The notes: generated from the sequence alone by a model not told the origin. A DNA stretch of 64,000 nt from Lentimicrobium saccharophilum (GCF_001192835.1 NZ_DF968182.1:2048345-2112344); one strand, 5' to 3'. Counted from the stretch's first letter, positions 1-9,646 are shown. Numbers and translations: made by a program.

Positions 1-1042
1 AGATATCCTGCCAGGAGTTCAGCGTGATGGTATTACCGAACCACTGATGGGCCAGTTCATGCGCAATGATCTCGTAATCGAAGCGTCCCATAAACGACAT
101 GGTCTGGTGTTCCATTCCGCCGCCCCATCCGAACTGGGCGTGTCCGTATTTTTCAGCGGCAAAAGGATACATCCCGAACAGATCACTGAATAGCTCCATA
201 ATCATGGCCGTTTGCGCCGTATACTGCATGGTCTGCGCCAGGGTCTCCGGGTAAACGTAATTCTGAATCAGCACAGGAATGCCTGCGGGATATGCGGTTT
301 CGTCATAGAGCTCGTAATTGGTCACAGCTACGGCAATCAGGTAAGGCACAATGGGGTAACGGTGTTTCCAGTGGCAGGTGCGGATGTGGTTGTCCACCTC
401 ATCCCCCACCAGCAGTCCGTTTGAAGCTGTGCGGTATATATCCGGCGATCTCACGATGACATCAATGGAGTCGGCCTTGTCGGTCAGGTCATTTTTCCCC
501 GGCCACCAGTCGCGGCAGCCATAAGGTTCTGAAAGCGTCCAGAATGCCGGAATCCCGGCGTGCTCCCCCCGGCCCACCGATCCGAATCCGTCACCCGAAG
601 GTGGAATGCCATGATAAAACACTTCCACTTCCAGTATTTCTCCCCGCTGAGTTTCGGCAGGCAGGCTGATCAGCAGGTTGTAATCCCCGCTGTGCTGAAA
701 TCCTGCAGCCTCGCCATTGCAGAGCACCGAATCAACCGTAAGCGCGGTGCTCAGCTCCATCCTCAGCCCGTCCGAAGCCTCTCCGGTCAGGATCAGCCTT
801 GTCAGCACCTCCCCTTTAATCGGCTCAAGCGCAGGATCAATATCGAGGATAAACCTGAGGTAGTCCACATCGTAATTCCAGGCTTGCTGCTCCCGGTTTT
901 CAACAACCTGCCGTTTCAGCAGGGTTGGCCTGCTGCAGCAGTGATCCACTCCCGAGCCAATAATTACCTGAGCCTGCCCCAAACCGGCACCCAGGCTCAG
1001 GAACATCGATAAAACAAGGACAGGTATACGGTATTTTTTCAT
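1..1042 (-). CDS. M1 family metallopeptidase (aminopeptidase N-like), 3' part outside the window
   Basis: A zinc aminopeptidase that removes N-terminal residues from peptides, probably in the periplasm or secreted. The visible 347 residues hold a signal peptide (MKKYRIPVLVLSMF...), the N-terminal saddle domain, the substrate-binding GGGMEH motif (the family's GxMEN, with His replacing Asn) and the zinc motif HELAHQWFG at about residues 328-336. The gene runs off the left edge, so the third zinc ligand (Glu) and the C-terminal domains cannot be seen. The start is the ATG at 1042, directly followed by the signal peptide. It is divergent from the Ig-like lipoprotein gene. Family is certain from the motifs; the substrate is unknown. 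Confidence 0.93.
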   Translation of the reverse strand, partial: MKKYRIPVLVLSMFLSLGAGLGQAQVIIGSGVDHCCSRPTLLKRQVVENREQQAWNYDVDYLRFILDIDPALEPIKGEVLTRLILTGEASDGLRMELSTALTVDSVLCNGEAAGFQHSGDYNLLISLPAETQRGEILEVEVFYHGIPPSGDGFGSVGRGEHAGIPAFWTLSEPYGCRDWWPGKNDLTDKADSIDVIVRSPDIYRTASNGLLVGDEVDNHIRTCHWKHRYPIVPYLIAVAVTNYELYDETAYPAGIPVLIQNYVYPETLAQTMQYTAQTAMIMELFSDLFGMYPFAAEKYGHAQFGWGGGMEHQTMSFMGRFDYEIIAHELAHQWFGNTITLNSWQDI

Positions 1043-1247
1043 GGTGTAAAGCGGAACAGAATGTAAAATTAACCATAATCCCGGCATGTTCCCATATCTC
1101 AGCAGCAATTGTCCGGAATCCGTTGACCATCAACCTGATTTTTCCTATCCCGGATATATGCATGACGATAACATTTAAACCGGTGAGTCAAATGATCTCC
1201 GGTCTGTTGATGAAATTTTACCATCTTTGCAAAAGTTTACCCGTGCT

Positions 1248-3059
1248 ATGTTATTGTTCAGGAATACAAATCACCTTGTTTTCAATCTGCTCGCAACAGG
1301 AATGCTGGCCATAATAGCCTGTGCCAATCCGGTAGCACCGACAGGAGGTCCAAAAGACACTACCCCGCCGGAAATTATCCGGTCTGTACCCGAAAACCAG
1401 AGTGTCAATTTTAACAGCGACAGGGTGACAATCACGTTCAGCGAATTTGTCAACCTGAAAGACATCAACACACAGCTGATGGTATCGCCGCCCCTATCGG
1501 AACAGCCTGATTTTGTGATGAAGGGCAAAACCCTGACCATGAAATTCAGGGAGGCCCTGAAAGAAAACACGACATACAATTTCTTTTTCGGCGATGCCAT
1601 CGTTGATATTACCGAGTCTAACCCTGTTCCGGGCTATAGCTTCACTTTTTCAACCGGCCCAGTGATAGACTCGCTGTCAATGAGCGGCAAAGTGCTGAAT
1701 GCTTTTACTTTACAGCCTGTCAAGGGTGCCTTCGTTATGCTTTATGACAGCATCAGCGATTCCATCCCTTATAAAATACGGCCTTACTATGTGGCCCGGA
1801 CAAGCGAATCCGGTGAATTCAGGCTCAACAACCTGCGTGGCAACAGATACCTGATGTTTGCGCTTACGGATATTAATTCCAATTACATCTACGATATGCC
1901 AACCGAGGATATCGGATTTTCCGACACCCTGGTTGAACCGGATATTCCGGCAATAAAACTACCTGAACTTGGTCCGGGAAGTGAGGAAGTGCCCCTGGAT
2001 ACATTAAAAGCCGATTCTGCAGACGTTAAACCCATTCAATCGGTGCCCGACACCGTTCATCAGGAGCGGGGTGATTCCCTGGCCGTAACGGCCCCTGCCG
2101 TAAAGGTCTCGCCCGTAAAGAATTACCTGATTTATCAGTTCCGCGAAACCGACACGATACAACGCCTGCTGAAAGGAACGGTAATCAGGGAGAATGTGGC
2201 AGGCCTCTATTTCCGGCAACCGGTCAGGGATGTGCACATTAAGCCTCTTGATCCTCCATTGGAAGGAGCGTGGAACCTCACCGGATACAATGCCACCCGT
2301 GACACGCTTACCCTATGGATTCCCGGTTCAGGAACGGACAGCCTGATGGTAGAGATATCGGACAACGGGATAGTACTTGATACGCTCGACCTTGCTTTAA
2401 AGCCTGCTGCGCGGACCACCGGAAAAGACAAGGGTGCGGTCGCAAAGAAAAAGTCACTGGAAATGCGCCCAAACCTGGTTTCATCAAAAATCAAACCCGG
2501 CAGACCGTTAATCCTGTCCATCGCCGATCCGGTAAAAGAAGCGGATCTTTCACGGATCAGGCTTTATCACGATAGTCTGGAAGTTAAACCTGTCATTGCA
2601 TTCTCCGATTCCCTGAAAACCCGTTTAAACATCAGCCATGCCTGGAAGGAAGCAGAATCCTATCTGCTGGAGGTAAACGACAGCGCCCTGATCAGCGTAT
2701 TCGGCCTGGCCAACGACAGTACTGCCTACAAATTTAAAGCGATGAGTGAAGCAGAAACCGGTTTTATAAAAATCAATATTACGGTTCCTGATCAGGAGAA
2801 AAGCTATATCATCCAGCTTCTGGGCGATAAGGAAAGTATACTTGAGCAACACCGCATTACCGGCAACGCCACCCTTGAGTTCAAATACCTCCTGCCAAAA
2901 AAATACCGCTTTAAAGCAATTCATGACCTGAATAACAACGGCAGGTGGGATACCGGAAATTACCTCAGAAAACTTCAGCCGGAACCTGTATCCTATTTCT
3001 CCAAGGAAATTGAACTCAGGGCCAACTGGACAATGGAAGAAGACTGGAGTTTGGAATAG
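1248..3059 (+). CDS. Ig-like (Big_5) domain lipoprotein
   Basis: A 603-residue predicted outer-membrane or periplasmic lipoprotein of a family common in Bacteroidota. A hydrophobic stretch ends in the lipobox IIAC (Cys25 counted from the ATG), followed by a conserved opening (PTGGPKDTTPPEI) and a Big_5-type Ig domain at about residues 35-130. A carboxypeptidase-regulatory-like beta domain follows (about 145-210), then a Ser/Asp-rich middle. The C-terminal end carries a calcium-loop-like DLNNNGRWD. I use the ATG at 1248 because a TTG 21 bases upstream lies inside a near-consensus -7 element (CATCTTTG, 1222-1229). Its function is unknown; such proteins are usually annotated only as Ig-like domain proteins. 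Confidence 0.85.
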   Translation: MLLFRNTNHLVFNLLATGMLAIIACANPVAPTGGPKDTTPPEIIRSVPENQSVNFNSDRVTITFSEFVNLKDINTQLMVSPPLSEQPDFVMKGKTLTMKFREALKENTTYNFFFGDAIVDITESNPVPGYSFTFSTGPVIDSLSMSGKVLNAFTLQPVKGAFVMLYDSISDSIPYKIRPYYVARTSESGEFRLNNLRGNRYLMFALTDINSNYIYDMPTEDIGFSDTLVEPDIPAIKLPELGPGSEEVPLDTLKADSADVKPIQSVPDTVHQERGDSLAVTAPAVKVSPVKNYLIYQFRETDTIQRLLKGTVIRENVAGLYFRQPVRDVHIKPLDPPLEGAWNLTGYNATRDTLTLWIPGSGTDSLMVEISDNGIVLDTLDLALKPAARTTGKDKGAVAKKKSLEMRPNLVSSKIKPGRPLILSIADPVKEADLSRIRLYHDSLEVKPVIAFSDSLKTRLNISHAWKEAESYLLEVNDSALISVFGLANDSTAYKFKAMSEAETGFIKINITVPDQEKSYIIQLLGDKESILEQHRITGNATLEFKYLLPKKYRFKAIHDLNNNGRWDTGNYLRKLQPEPVSYFSKEIELRANWTMEEDWSLE

Positions 3060-3091
3060 CCGGAAAATTCAATGTATTCCCCGGGAAACAA

Positions 3092-3129
3092 CAATCCGGA
3101 AAAGATGAATAAACATCTCCTCCGGATTG
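3092..3129. terminator. Stem-loop between convergent genes
   Basis: Perfect 9-bp stem (CAATCCGGA with TCCGGATTG) continued by an inner AGATG/CATCT stem, between the convergent lipoprotein and ArsR genes. There is no clear T-run, so termination is inferred from position and structure. Confidence 0.5.
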
Positions 3130-3162
3130 CATCAGGGTAAACTGAATAATTTATTCTGCTGA

Positions 3163-3462
3163 TTATCCGTTACATTTATCAATGCACTGAACAATCTCAG
3201 TAAGTGCAGAAGCTTTGACCGAGTAATGAATTTGCTTGCCTTCGCGCTTGGAAAGAAGAACACCCTTACTTTTCAGTATGTTGAGGTGATGAGAAGCGGC
3301 AGCCTGTTCAATTTTCAGGTATTCATAGATCTCGGTTACACTCAGTTTCTTTTTTTCGTTTAGCAGATCAATGATCGCGATCCGCATCGGATGTGCAATA
3401 GCACGTAACTTGCTGGCAGCAGCCTCAAGTTTTACGATGTCCAGAACTATTTCTTTTGCCAT
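3163..3462 (-). CDS. ArsR/SmtB-family winged-helix regulator
   Basis: A 99-residue stand-alone winged-helix DNA-binding protein. It has the family's LRAIAHPMRIAIIDLL opening, a recognition helix (QAAASHHLNILKSKGVL) and a wing (REGKQIHYSV). The metal-binding ELCVCDL motif of ArsR/CadC is absent; the only cysteines are two near the C-terminus (CIDKC), so metal sensing is doubtful and the signal is unknown. It appears monocistronic, with a perfect -7 element (TATCTTTG) 24 bases upstream. Adenine deaminase lies just upstream on the same strand, but nothing else suggests a link. Its targets cannot be read from the sequence. Confidence 0.9.
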   Translation of the reverse strand: MAKEIVLDIVKLEAAASKLRAIAHPMRIAIIDLLNEKKKLSVTEIYEYLKIEQAAASHHLNILKSKGVLLSKREGKQIHYSVKASALTEIVQCIDKCNG

Positions 3463-3485
3463 AATTTTATGGATTAAATTTTTCG

Positions 3486-3493
3486 CAAAGATA
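3486..3493 (-). promoter_or_regulatory. -7 promoter element of the ArsR gene
   Basis: TATCTTTG on the minus strand matches the Bacteroidota -7 consensus TAnnTTTG exactly, 24 bases upstream of the ATG. The AT-rich stretch just beyond (3509-3536) could hold an autoregulatory operator, but I see no convincing inverted repeat. Confidence 0.65.
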
Positions 3494-3540
3494 CATAAAT
3501 AATCTGCAATAAAAAGTATATGTTACGTATGTAATTTGTT

Positions 3541-5196
3541 TTATTCAAATAGTGTGGTAAAGCCGAAGGTATTACCATCAAACAGCCCTTTGTCGCTCAG
3601 TTTGAGTGCAGGGATCACCAGCAAAGCCATAAAAGAAAGTGTCATAAACGGTGCATCCAGCGAAGATCCGAGATTTCTGACTTTGCGGTTGATCATCTTA
3701 TAGTTTTCAGCTACGGTATAACCATCCTCAGCCGACATGATTCCTGCCACGGGGAGCGGCAGAATCAGTCCATCATCCGCCTGTGTATCAGGCCCCTCCA
3801 CACAGGCTATTCCACCGCTGGCCTCAACCAGCATATTCACAGCCCTTACAATGGAAGCATCGTCGGCACCCACCGCGATGATGTTGTGGCTGTCGTGGGC
3901 AACCGTAGAGGCAATGGCCCCTCTTTTCAGGCCGAAGCCGGAGACAAAATCCATGGCCGGCTCAGCCGGACTGTAGCGGTTCATGACGATCATCTTCAGA
4001 ATATCCCGCTTAGGATCACTGACAACCATACCATCCGAAATACTTGCGGCAACTACTTTTTTCTCCGTAATCAGCTGTCCGGCCAATGCCTGCTGAACTT
4101 TTATCCGTCCGGATACAGCTTCAATCGACAGCATACCGGGTGAAAGTGTCATGGCATTGAAAGCGTTCGGCGACTCCTCCTTAACCCGATCAATCAATGA
4201 TTTACCATGTTCTGCAACCTTGATGCCATCCACAAAGGTTGCCAGAACGTTGAACTGCTCAGGATGATCAATGATAATAAAGTCAGCCTTATCCCCGGGC
4301 TGCAGCAGTCCGGCATCCAGTCCGTAATGCCTTACCGGATTGAGCGTACAGGCGCGCAGTACATCCATCAATTCATAACCCGACTTCAGTGCCCTTTTGA
4401 TCAGCAGATTGATATGCCCGTTGATCAGATCGTCAGGATGTTTATCATCGGAGCAGAACATAATCATTTCCGGATAATCTTTGATCAGGCCGATCAACTC
4501 ATCAAAATTCCGGGCGGCACTGCCTTCGCGGATCAGGATCTTCATACCTGCCCTGATCTTGTCAAGGGCTTCTTCACGCGAAAAACACTCGTGATCGGTC
4601 GAAATACCGGCGGCAGCATACCGGCGGGCATCTTCGCCCAACACTCCGGGGGCATGCCCGTCAACAGGCTTTCCGTATTTTGCGGCAGCGGCCAGCTTTG
4701 CCATTACTTCCCCATCCTGGTGAAGGACACCCGGGAAATTCATCATCTCGGCAAGATACAGTATCTCAGGCCATGAAAGCATCTCCTCCACTTCTGCCGG
4801 ACCAAGGCAGGCGCCGGAGGTTTCGAATCCGGTAGCCGGCACACAGGATGGCGCGCCGAAAAAGAACCTGAAGGGCACTTTCTTACCATTGCGAATCATG
4901 AATTTTACACCCTCCATGCCGAGGACATTGGCAATCTCATGCGGGTCCGACACCGTTGCCGTGGTGCCATGAACCACTGCCAGGCGCGCAAATTCTGATG
5001 GCAGGAGCATGGAACTTTCAATATGTACATGGGCATCGATCAGGCCCGGAAGAATATACCGGTCTCCGGCAACTGAAACACGTTCTATGGCAGCAATGCG
5101 ACCGTTTTCAACGATCAACTCTCCGGGGAAAATGGTGCCCGAAACCACATCTGTTACCTGACCGCTTATCCTGTATGACGCTGAGTTCACTTCCAT
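3541..5196 (-). CDS. ade: Adenine deaminase
   Basis: Hydrolyses adenine to hypoxanthine and ammonia in the cytoplasm (purine salvage). At 551 residues it has the usual length of bacterial AdeC-type enzymes of the amidohydrolase superfamily. Visible features: the metal-binding HVHIESS of the TIM-barrel domain (about residues 56-62), DPHEIANVLG, a GHAPG motif, the SDDKHPDDL metal/catalytic region, and the C-terminal AdeC domain with VAHDSHN. The start at 5196 gives the usual N-terminal beta-sandwich. It lies 96 bases after the mevalonate kinase gene on the same strand; co-transcription is possible but has no obvious metabolic reason. Confidence 0.95.
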   Translation of the reverse strand: MEVNSASYRISGQVTDVVSGTIFPGELIVENGRIAAIERVSVAGDRYILPGLIDAHVHIESSMLLPSEFARLAVVHGTTATVSDPHEIANVLGMEGVKFMIRNGKKVPFRFFFGAPSCVPATGFETSGACLGPAEVEEMLSWPEILYLAEMMNFPGVLHQDGEVMAKLAAAAKYGKPVDGHAPGVLGEDARRYAAAGISTDHECFSREEALDKIRAGMKILIREGSAARNFDELIGLIKDYPEMIMFCSDDKHPDDLINGHINLLIKRALKSGYELMDVLRACTLNPVRHYGLDAGLLQPGDKADFIIIDHPEQFNVLATFVDGIKVAEHGKSLIDRVKEESPNAFNAMTLSPGMLSIEAVSGRIKVQQALAGQLITEKKVVAASISDGMVVSDPKRDILKMIVMNRYSPAEPAMDFVSGFGLKRGAIASTVAHDSHNIIAVGADDASIVRAVNMLVEASGGIACVEGPDTQADDGLILPLPVAGIMSAEDGYTVAENYKMINRKVRNLGSSLDAPFMTLSFMALLVIPALKLSDKGLFDGNTFGFTTLFE

Positions 5197-5292
5197 ATTT
5201 ACACCCGATAACTACTTATCAATTATTTATAAACCAATACTTTCCGACCATTCAGTTAAAAATGCAGCAACTGACTCCGGAAAGAGAAAGGG

Positions 5293-6270
5293 CTATTCTG
5301 CATCATTAAGGCTTTTATAAACCGGGATGATTTCAATATCCTGGTTGCGAAGTTCAGTCCTGGCCTTTTCAAGATCGTCGGTGAAACCAAGCAAAAACCC
5401 GCCACCACCTGAGCCGCAGAGTTTCAGGTAATATGAATGCGTCTCCAGACCATATTGCCAGATCTTCCGGAATGCTTCCGGAATCATCGGCTCGAGGTTG
5501 TCATACAGAAAACGGGATAAGTCACGCAGGGTATCGAAAAACCGCCGGGTTTCCCCTTTTATCAGGCTTTTAATGCAGGCATCATTCAGCGGAATCATTT
5601 CTTCCCTTACCCGCGTCATAAAGTCATCAAGTTTACACCTGTCGAGAAATATATTGACCAGGGGACCTGTCTTACCGGGGCTTCCGGTATTGATGAGGAA
5701 AATAGCCCCTTTTTTATCGTGCTTGTTTCTGGGAATGCCCACCATGCAGACATCTTTCCGGTTGTGGATCAGCAAAGGGTGTTTGATGTAACAATTCAGG
5801 GGATCCATTCCTGAACTGGTTCCATGGAAATAGGTTTCCATCTGGGAGAATATCTCGCGGAGTTTAAGCACCTCATGTTTTGGCAGGCGCCGGTTTCCCG
5901 GGATATGATCCCTCACATACCTTTCGTATAGCGCTGCTACCAGGGCACCCGAACTGCCGACCCCATACCCCTGGGGAATGGTGGATTCAAAATAGAGGCT
6001 CTCCGCAATATCCTTCTCGAAAGCATCAACATCAAAATCACACAGCAAGGTGCCGTTTTCCTTAAGGCTCCGGAGATAGGAAGCGTACTCCTTCAGCAAA
6101 CGGTTCGAACTGACGGCAAAATCGTAATCTGTATACTTATCCTGCTTGATAAAACTAAGCTCTCCCCTGAAATGTGTATAGGGAATGGTGAGCCCCATAG
6201 AATCGCACAGGATACTGTATTCGCCGAAAAGAAGGATTTTAGCATAAAAAATCCCGGTCTTGTTTTTCAT
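5293..6270 (-). CDS. Mevalonate kinase (GHMP superfamily)
   Basis: Phosphorylates (R)-mevalonate to 5-phosphomevalonate with ATP. The 325-residue protein has all three GHMP kinase motifs: KILLFGEYSIL near the N-terminus (the mevalonate-kinase form of motif 1), the ATP-binding GYGVGSSGALVAA at about residue 103, and CGSGGGGFLLG near the C-terminus. The opening resembles flavobacterial mevalonate kinases. It is the last gene of the mevalonate operon, two bases after the decarboxylase gene. A separate GHMP kinase two genes upstream probably handles phosphomevalonate; the division of labour between the two is inferred from motif type. Confidence 0.85.
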   Translation of the reverse strand: MKNKTGIFYAKILLFGEYSILCDSMGLTIPYTHFRGELSFIKQDKYTDYDFAVSSNRLLKEYASYLRSLKENGTLLCDFDVDAFEKDIAESLYFESTIPQGYGVGSSGALVAALYERYVRDHIPGNRRLPKHEVLKLREIFSQMETYFHGTSSGMDPLNCYIKHPLLIHNRKDVCMVGIPRNKHDKKGAIFLINTGSPGKTGPLVNIFLDRCKLDDFMTRVREEMIPLNDACIKSLIKGETRRFFDTLRDLSRFLYDNLEPMIPEAFRKIWQYGLETHSYYLKLCGSGGGGFLLGFTDDLEKARTELRNQDIEIIPVYKSLNDAE

Positions 6271-6272
6271 CT

Positions 6273-7364
6273 TTATCTGCAGGTTAATTGTTTAGGCCCT
6301 TCCCCTACTGAATCTTCTATCACTTTTTCATTGAAGCAATACAATTTAAGACTTTTGATAAGGGAAGCAATGCGTTCAGTCTCTTCTTCCGGATAAAGCA
6401 GATGAATGTTCGGCCCTGCATCGAGGGTAAAACAAACCTTTGCGCCCGTTTGTTTTCTGAATTCTTCTGTTTTGTTGATTATCAACAATGTGTTGGGATG
6501 CATTAAAATAAACCAGGGGTCAGAAGCAAGCATCATGGCATGCAGGCTCAGGGCTTCATTTTCAACAATCCTGGCAAATACCTGCCAGTCCCCCGACTTC
6601 AGTGCAACCAGTAATTCTGAAAGATTTCTCCCGGCCTGGGCAAATCTTGATTCAGCAAAAGGATGGCCATTCATAAGGCCATGCCCGACACTGCTCGAAA
6701 CTTTCTTTTCTCCCGGATCCACAATCAGAATAGCATCTCTCAGGCCTGAAAACAAAGGGTGAGGATCGAAATGGAGCGGTACAGCATATTCATCCGACGA
6801 GCCGGGCACATCATGATGCCTGCCCCATACAGTAATTCCTCCGTAAACAGAACGGCAAGCACTACCGGAGCCAAGGCGGGCAATGGAGGATGCTTTCTCA
6901 TAAAAACCCGGAGCACCGGCTTCCTTGTCTTGAAACTGCGCCTCAAGCGCACAAAGGCAGAGCGCCAGTGCACTCATCCCCGAAGCGGAGGAAGCTATGC
7001 CGGCAGAATGCGGAAAACTGTTTCCGCTTTCTATGGAGAGTTTTACATCAGGCAAATATTGGAAATGACTGGCTACTGATTTAAGGAAAGTATTGATCCT
7101 CGATGAAAAGGGCAGATTAAGTTCCCCTTCAAACCGGAATTCCGCCTCAGGGCCTGAGCCGGGAGTATCAAGCCGGGACGCAGCCACCCGGGTCACCGTG
7201 TAGGCATTGCTCAGCGTAATGCTGAGGGACGCGTTGGCTGGCAATTGCCCGCCAAGTTTGCCCCAATACTTGATCAACGCGATGTTGGAAGGACTCTTCC
7301 AGCAAGCCGACAAACCTTCGGCCGGAATATCTTTAGTGCTGTATGTCATATCGCCGCCTTTCAT
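6273..7364 (-). CDS. mvaD: Diphosphomevalonate decarboxylase
   Basis: Converts 5-diphosphomevalonate to isopentenyl diphosphate with ATP and loss of CO2. The 363-residue protein has the diagnostic SPSNIALIKYWGK motif near the N-terminus, ASLSITL, and the phosphate loop HSAGIASSASGMSALA at about residues 116-131. A conserved aspartate in LDAGPNIH near the C-terminus fits the family. The ATG at 7364 overlaps the upstream stop codon (ATGA), which suggests translational coupling; a second ATG at 7349 is an alternative start. Being flanked by two GHMP kinases and HMG-CoA reductase makes the assignment firm. Confidence 0.93.
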   Translation of the reverse strand: MKGGDMTYSTKDIPAEGLSACWKSPSNIALIKYWGKLGGQLPANASLSITLSNAYTVTRVAASRLDTPGSGPEAEFRFEGELNLPFSSRINTFLKSVASHFQYLPDVKLSIESGNSFPHSAGIASSASGMSALALCLCALEAQFQDKEAGAPGFYEKASSIARLGSGSACRSVYGGITVWGRHHDVPGSSDEYAVPLHFDPHPLFSGLRDAILIVDPGEKKVSSSVGHGLMNGHPFAESRFAQAGRNLSELLVALKSGDWQVFARIVENEALSLHAMMLASDPWFILMHPNTLLIINKTEEFRKQTGAKVCFTLDAGPNIHLLYPEEETERIASLIKSLKLYCFNEKVIEDSVGEGPKQLTCR

Positions 7365-8311
7365 TTACCGGGTGTCAGATCAGTCGATTTTACCAGACTG
7401 CGGAAGGGGAAAACAACTTCCAGCCCTTTCGCTGCAAAATACCTTTTTACATATTCATTTCCTGATGCTGTTGCTGCCATAATAAAATCACCCCCCCAGG
7501 CACCGAGCGATTTAATGCTTCCCTGAAAGTCCTGAAAGAGTTGCTCTTTAATGGTAACCTGGCCCAGGACAGATGACATTATCTGTTCATGTCTGTCAAT
7601 CAGCGTTGAGAACTCCTCAAAATTATTGCACCTGACAATTTTATCCGATAAAGATGTAACTTCATCCGTCTCTTTCTGAAACCCGGAAGCCTTCTTTTTT
7701 CTGAACTCATAAACTTCGCGGGAAGAATCCTGTTTACGACCAAGGTAAATCAGATACAACTGATCTGTAAATGACGGGGTAAAACTAACCTGCCTTATAT
7801 CAGGAATTCCGTTGTTCAGCCTGAAAAGAACCGGCTTATCATGCAGCGCGCAGGCTACATCGTAACCTGAACCATCTGAAACGGCCCGGTGCAGGCTGAA
7901 AGCATCCACATTGGCCATCCGGGCAATCAGGGCAATCAGGGTCGAACTGCTTCCCAGGCCCCAATAGCGGTCGAAATCAAGTGTAGTTATAACCTGAATA
8001 CCGTCAGCATCAGAAAGAAAACTGCGGTTAAGGGTCCTTGTTGCTTTCAATAACGCGGTAAGCCAGGCGGCCGCTTTTTCATCCGATGAGGCTATAATCT
8101 CAAGATCCGGAAGTTTAATCCTCGCTGTAAACCAGGTACCTGACGGATCCCCGGCCTCCCAGTGAAGGATACCGGGCTCAGCGCCCCGGCCAACCCGAAT
8201 ACTCTGGCCAACTGTTAATGGCACCGCCAATGACAACGCCCCGTACATTACAAGGTATTCACAGGTAATCAGTAATTTACCATTTGCATATCCCGAATAC
8301 GGAGCTGACAT
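7361..8311 (-). CDS. GYDIA-family GHMP kinase, probable phosphomevalonate kinase
   Basis: A 316-residue GHMP kinase with an N-terminal ANGKLLITCEYLVM motif, the ATP loop GLGSSSTLIALIAR and a SGYDVACA motif (the GYDIA signature with Val for Ile). The C-terminal motif 3 is degenerate (LGAWGGDFIMA). Proteins of this family sit in the mevalonate clusters of Bacteroidota, where no classical phosphomevalonate kinase is present, so the likely reaction is 5-phosphomevalonate to 5-diphosphomevalonate. That reaction is inferred from context and pathway completeness. The gene starts 3 bases after HMG-CoA reductase and overlaps mvaD by 4 bases. Confidence 0.8.
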   Translation of the reverse strand: MSAPYSGYANGKLLITCEYLVMYGALSLAVPLTVGQSIRVGRGAEPGILHWEAGDPSGTWFTARIKLPDLEIIASSDEKAAAWLTALLKATRTLNRSFLSDADGIQVITTLDFDRYWGLGSSSTLIALIARMANVDAFSLHRAVSDGSGYDVACALHDKPVLFRLNNGIPDIRQVSFTPSFTDQLYLIYLGRKQDSSREVYEFRKKKASGFQKETDEVTSLSDKIVRCNNFEEFSTLIDRHEQIMSSVLGQVTIKEQLFQDFQGSIKSLGAWGGDFIMAATASGNEYVKRYFAAKGLEVVFPFRSLVKSTDLTPGK

Positions 8312-8314
8312 AAC

Positions 8315-9646
8315 CTAATTTTTCACGTGACCGTTTCGGATTGAACTCAGAAATCCGGCAACAGCATTATGGGAAACTTTATGATGCTTGAAATATTCCA
8401 CCGCCAGCAACTTTTCACTTTCACCGGCATTGAACATATTCAGAATATTTAACAGGTGCATTTTCATATGCCCTATCTGTATTCCTTTGGTTGTCAATGA
8501 TTTTATTGCGCCAAAGTTATTGGCAAGTCCGATCACTGAAGCGATCTGCATCAACTCGGGGGCGGAAGGATTGCCCAGCAGATGAAGTGAGAACCGGGCC
8601 ATGGGATGCAGGGAAGTCAACCCGCCCACAGTTCCTATTGCAATCGGCAATGTTAGGCTGTAGTGGAAACGACCTCCTTCAACCTTGATTTCCGTAAGAC
8701 TGCGATACTGTCCGTCGCGGGCAGCCCAGGCGTGTCCGCAGGCCTCAATGGCCCTGAAATCGTTGCCGGTGGCCAGTGTCACAGCGTCAACACCATTGAA
8801 AATTCCTTTGTTGTGGGTGGCCGCACGGTGAACATCAACCCGGGCAATCTGTACAGCCTTTTCAAATTTCCAGACAAAATCTTCCGCAGTAAGACTGTCA
8901 TCGATGTCGGCAAAATCCTTGACATCACATTCCACCCAGGTTCTGACCGTACATTCCGGCGTGTAGTTAGAAAGGATGGACATGATCACCTGTAAAGGTT
9001 CTCCTTCAAAAAGACCGCTGTCATTCACAAAAGCCCTCAGTCCGGAAGCATACTCTTCGAGACAGGAGTTGATGAAATTGGCCCCCATGGAGTCGCGGGT
9101 ATCAAACTTTACCGATAACTGATAATAATCCTGAAGCTTTGAAGTCATATCAATCAACTCCATATCCAGTACACCCCCGCCCCTCTTTTGCATGTTCGCG
9201 GTAATGGGGAATGTACGCTGCAACAATTGATCCTTCAGCTGAGGGAACAATTCTTTTAACCGCCCGAATTCTCCCTTCCAGATAAAATGAACCTGACCGT
9301 TCTTGACAGTTGACAGAATTTCGGAGTGAAAACCTCCCTTTTCGGCCCAGTATTTGGCACTGTTCGCCGCTGCAGCAATCACTGAACTCTCCTCAATCAC
9401 CATCGGAACCATCATAATGTTTCCGTTGATCATCACATTAGGGGCGACGCCATAAGGAAAGAAATAATTGGTAAGGGTGTTCTCGCTGAATTCATCAAAC
9501 ATCTTTTGCACCGAAGCATCCTGATGCCAGAACGACTTCAGCTCTGAGATGATGTGCTCACCGTTGGGCATCTGTGCGGCAATGAATGAGAGTTTCAGGT
9601 CCTTGGTCAGCTTCGAAAAGCCGGATATAAATTTTTTTTCAATCAT
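8315..9646 (-). CDS. mvaA: Hydroxymethylglutaryl-CoA reductase, class II
   Basis: Reduces HMG-CoA to mevalonate, the committed step of the mevalonate pathway. At 443 residues it has the length of bacterial class II enzymes. Catalytic regions: MVIEESSVIAAA (acid, about residue 85), DSMGANFIN, HNKGIFNGVDAV (lysine about 280), ATGNDFRA (aspartate about 296) and GHMKMH (histidine region, about 392-397). A TTG lies 9 bases further upstream; I choose the ATG at 9646. It heads a tight operon with two GHMP kinases and the decarboxylase. No HMG-CoA synthase or IPP isomerase gene is in the window. Confidence 0.95.
   Translation of the reverse strand: MIEKKFISGFSKLTKDLKLSFIAAQMPNGEHIISELKSFWHQDASVQKMFDEFSENTLTNYFFPYGVAPNVMINGNIMMVPMVIEESSVIAAAANSAKYWAEKGGFHSEILSTVKNGQVHFIWKGEFGRLKELFPQLKDQLLQRTFPITANMQKRGGGVLDMELIDMTSKLQDYYQLSVKFDTRDSMGANFINSCLEEYASGLRAFVNDSGLFEGEPLQVIMSILSNYTPECTVRTWVECDVKDFADIDDSLTAEDFVWKFEKAVQIARVDVHRAATHNKGIFNGVDAVTLATGNDFRAIEACGHAWAARDGQYRSLTEIKVEGGRFHYSLTLPIAIGTVGGLTSLHPMARFSLHLLGNPSAPELMQIASVIGLANNFGAIKSLTTKGIQIGHMKMHLLNILNMFNAGESEKLLAVEYFKHHKVSHNAVAGFLSSIRNGHVKN

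Noticed and set aside
560-1012. Plus-strand ORF opposite the M1 peptidase gene
   Set aside because: It lies in the antisense of a clearly coding gene with HELAHQWFG and has an amino-acid composition typical of a shadow frame.
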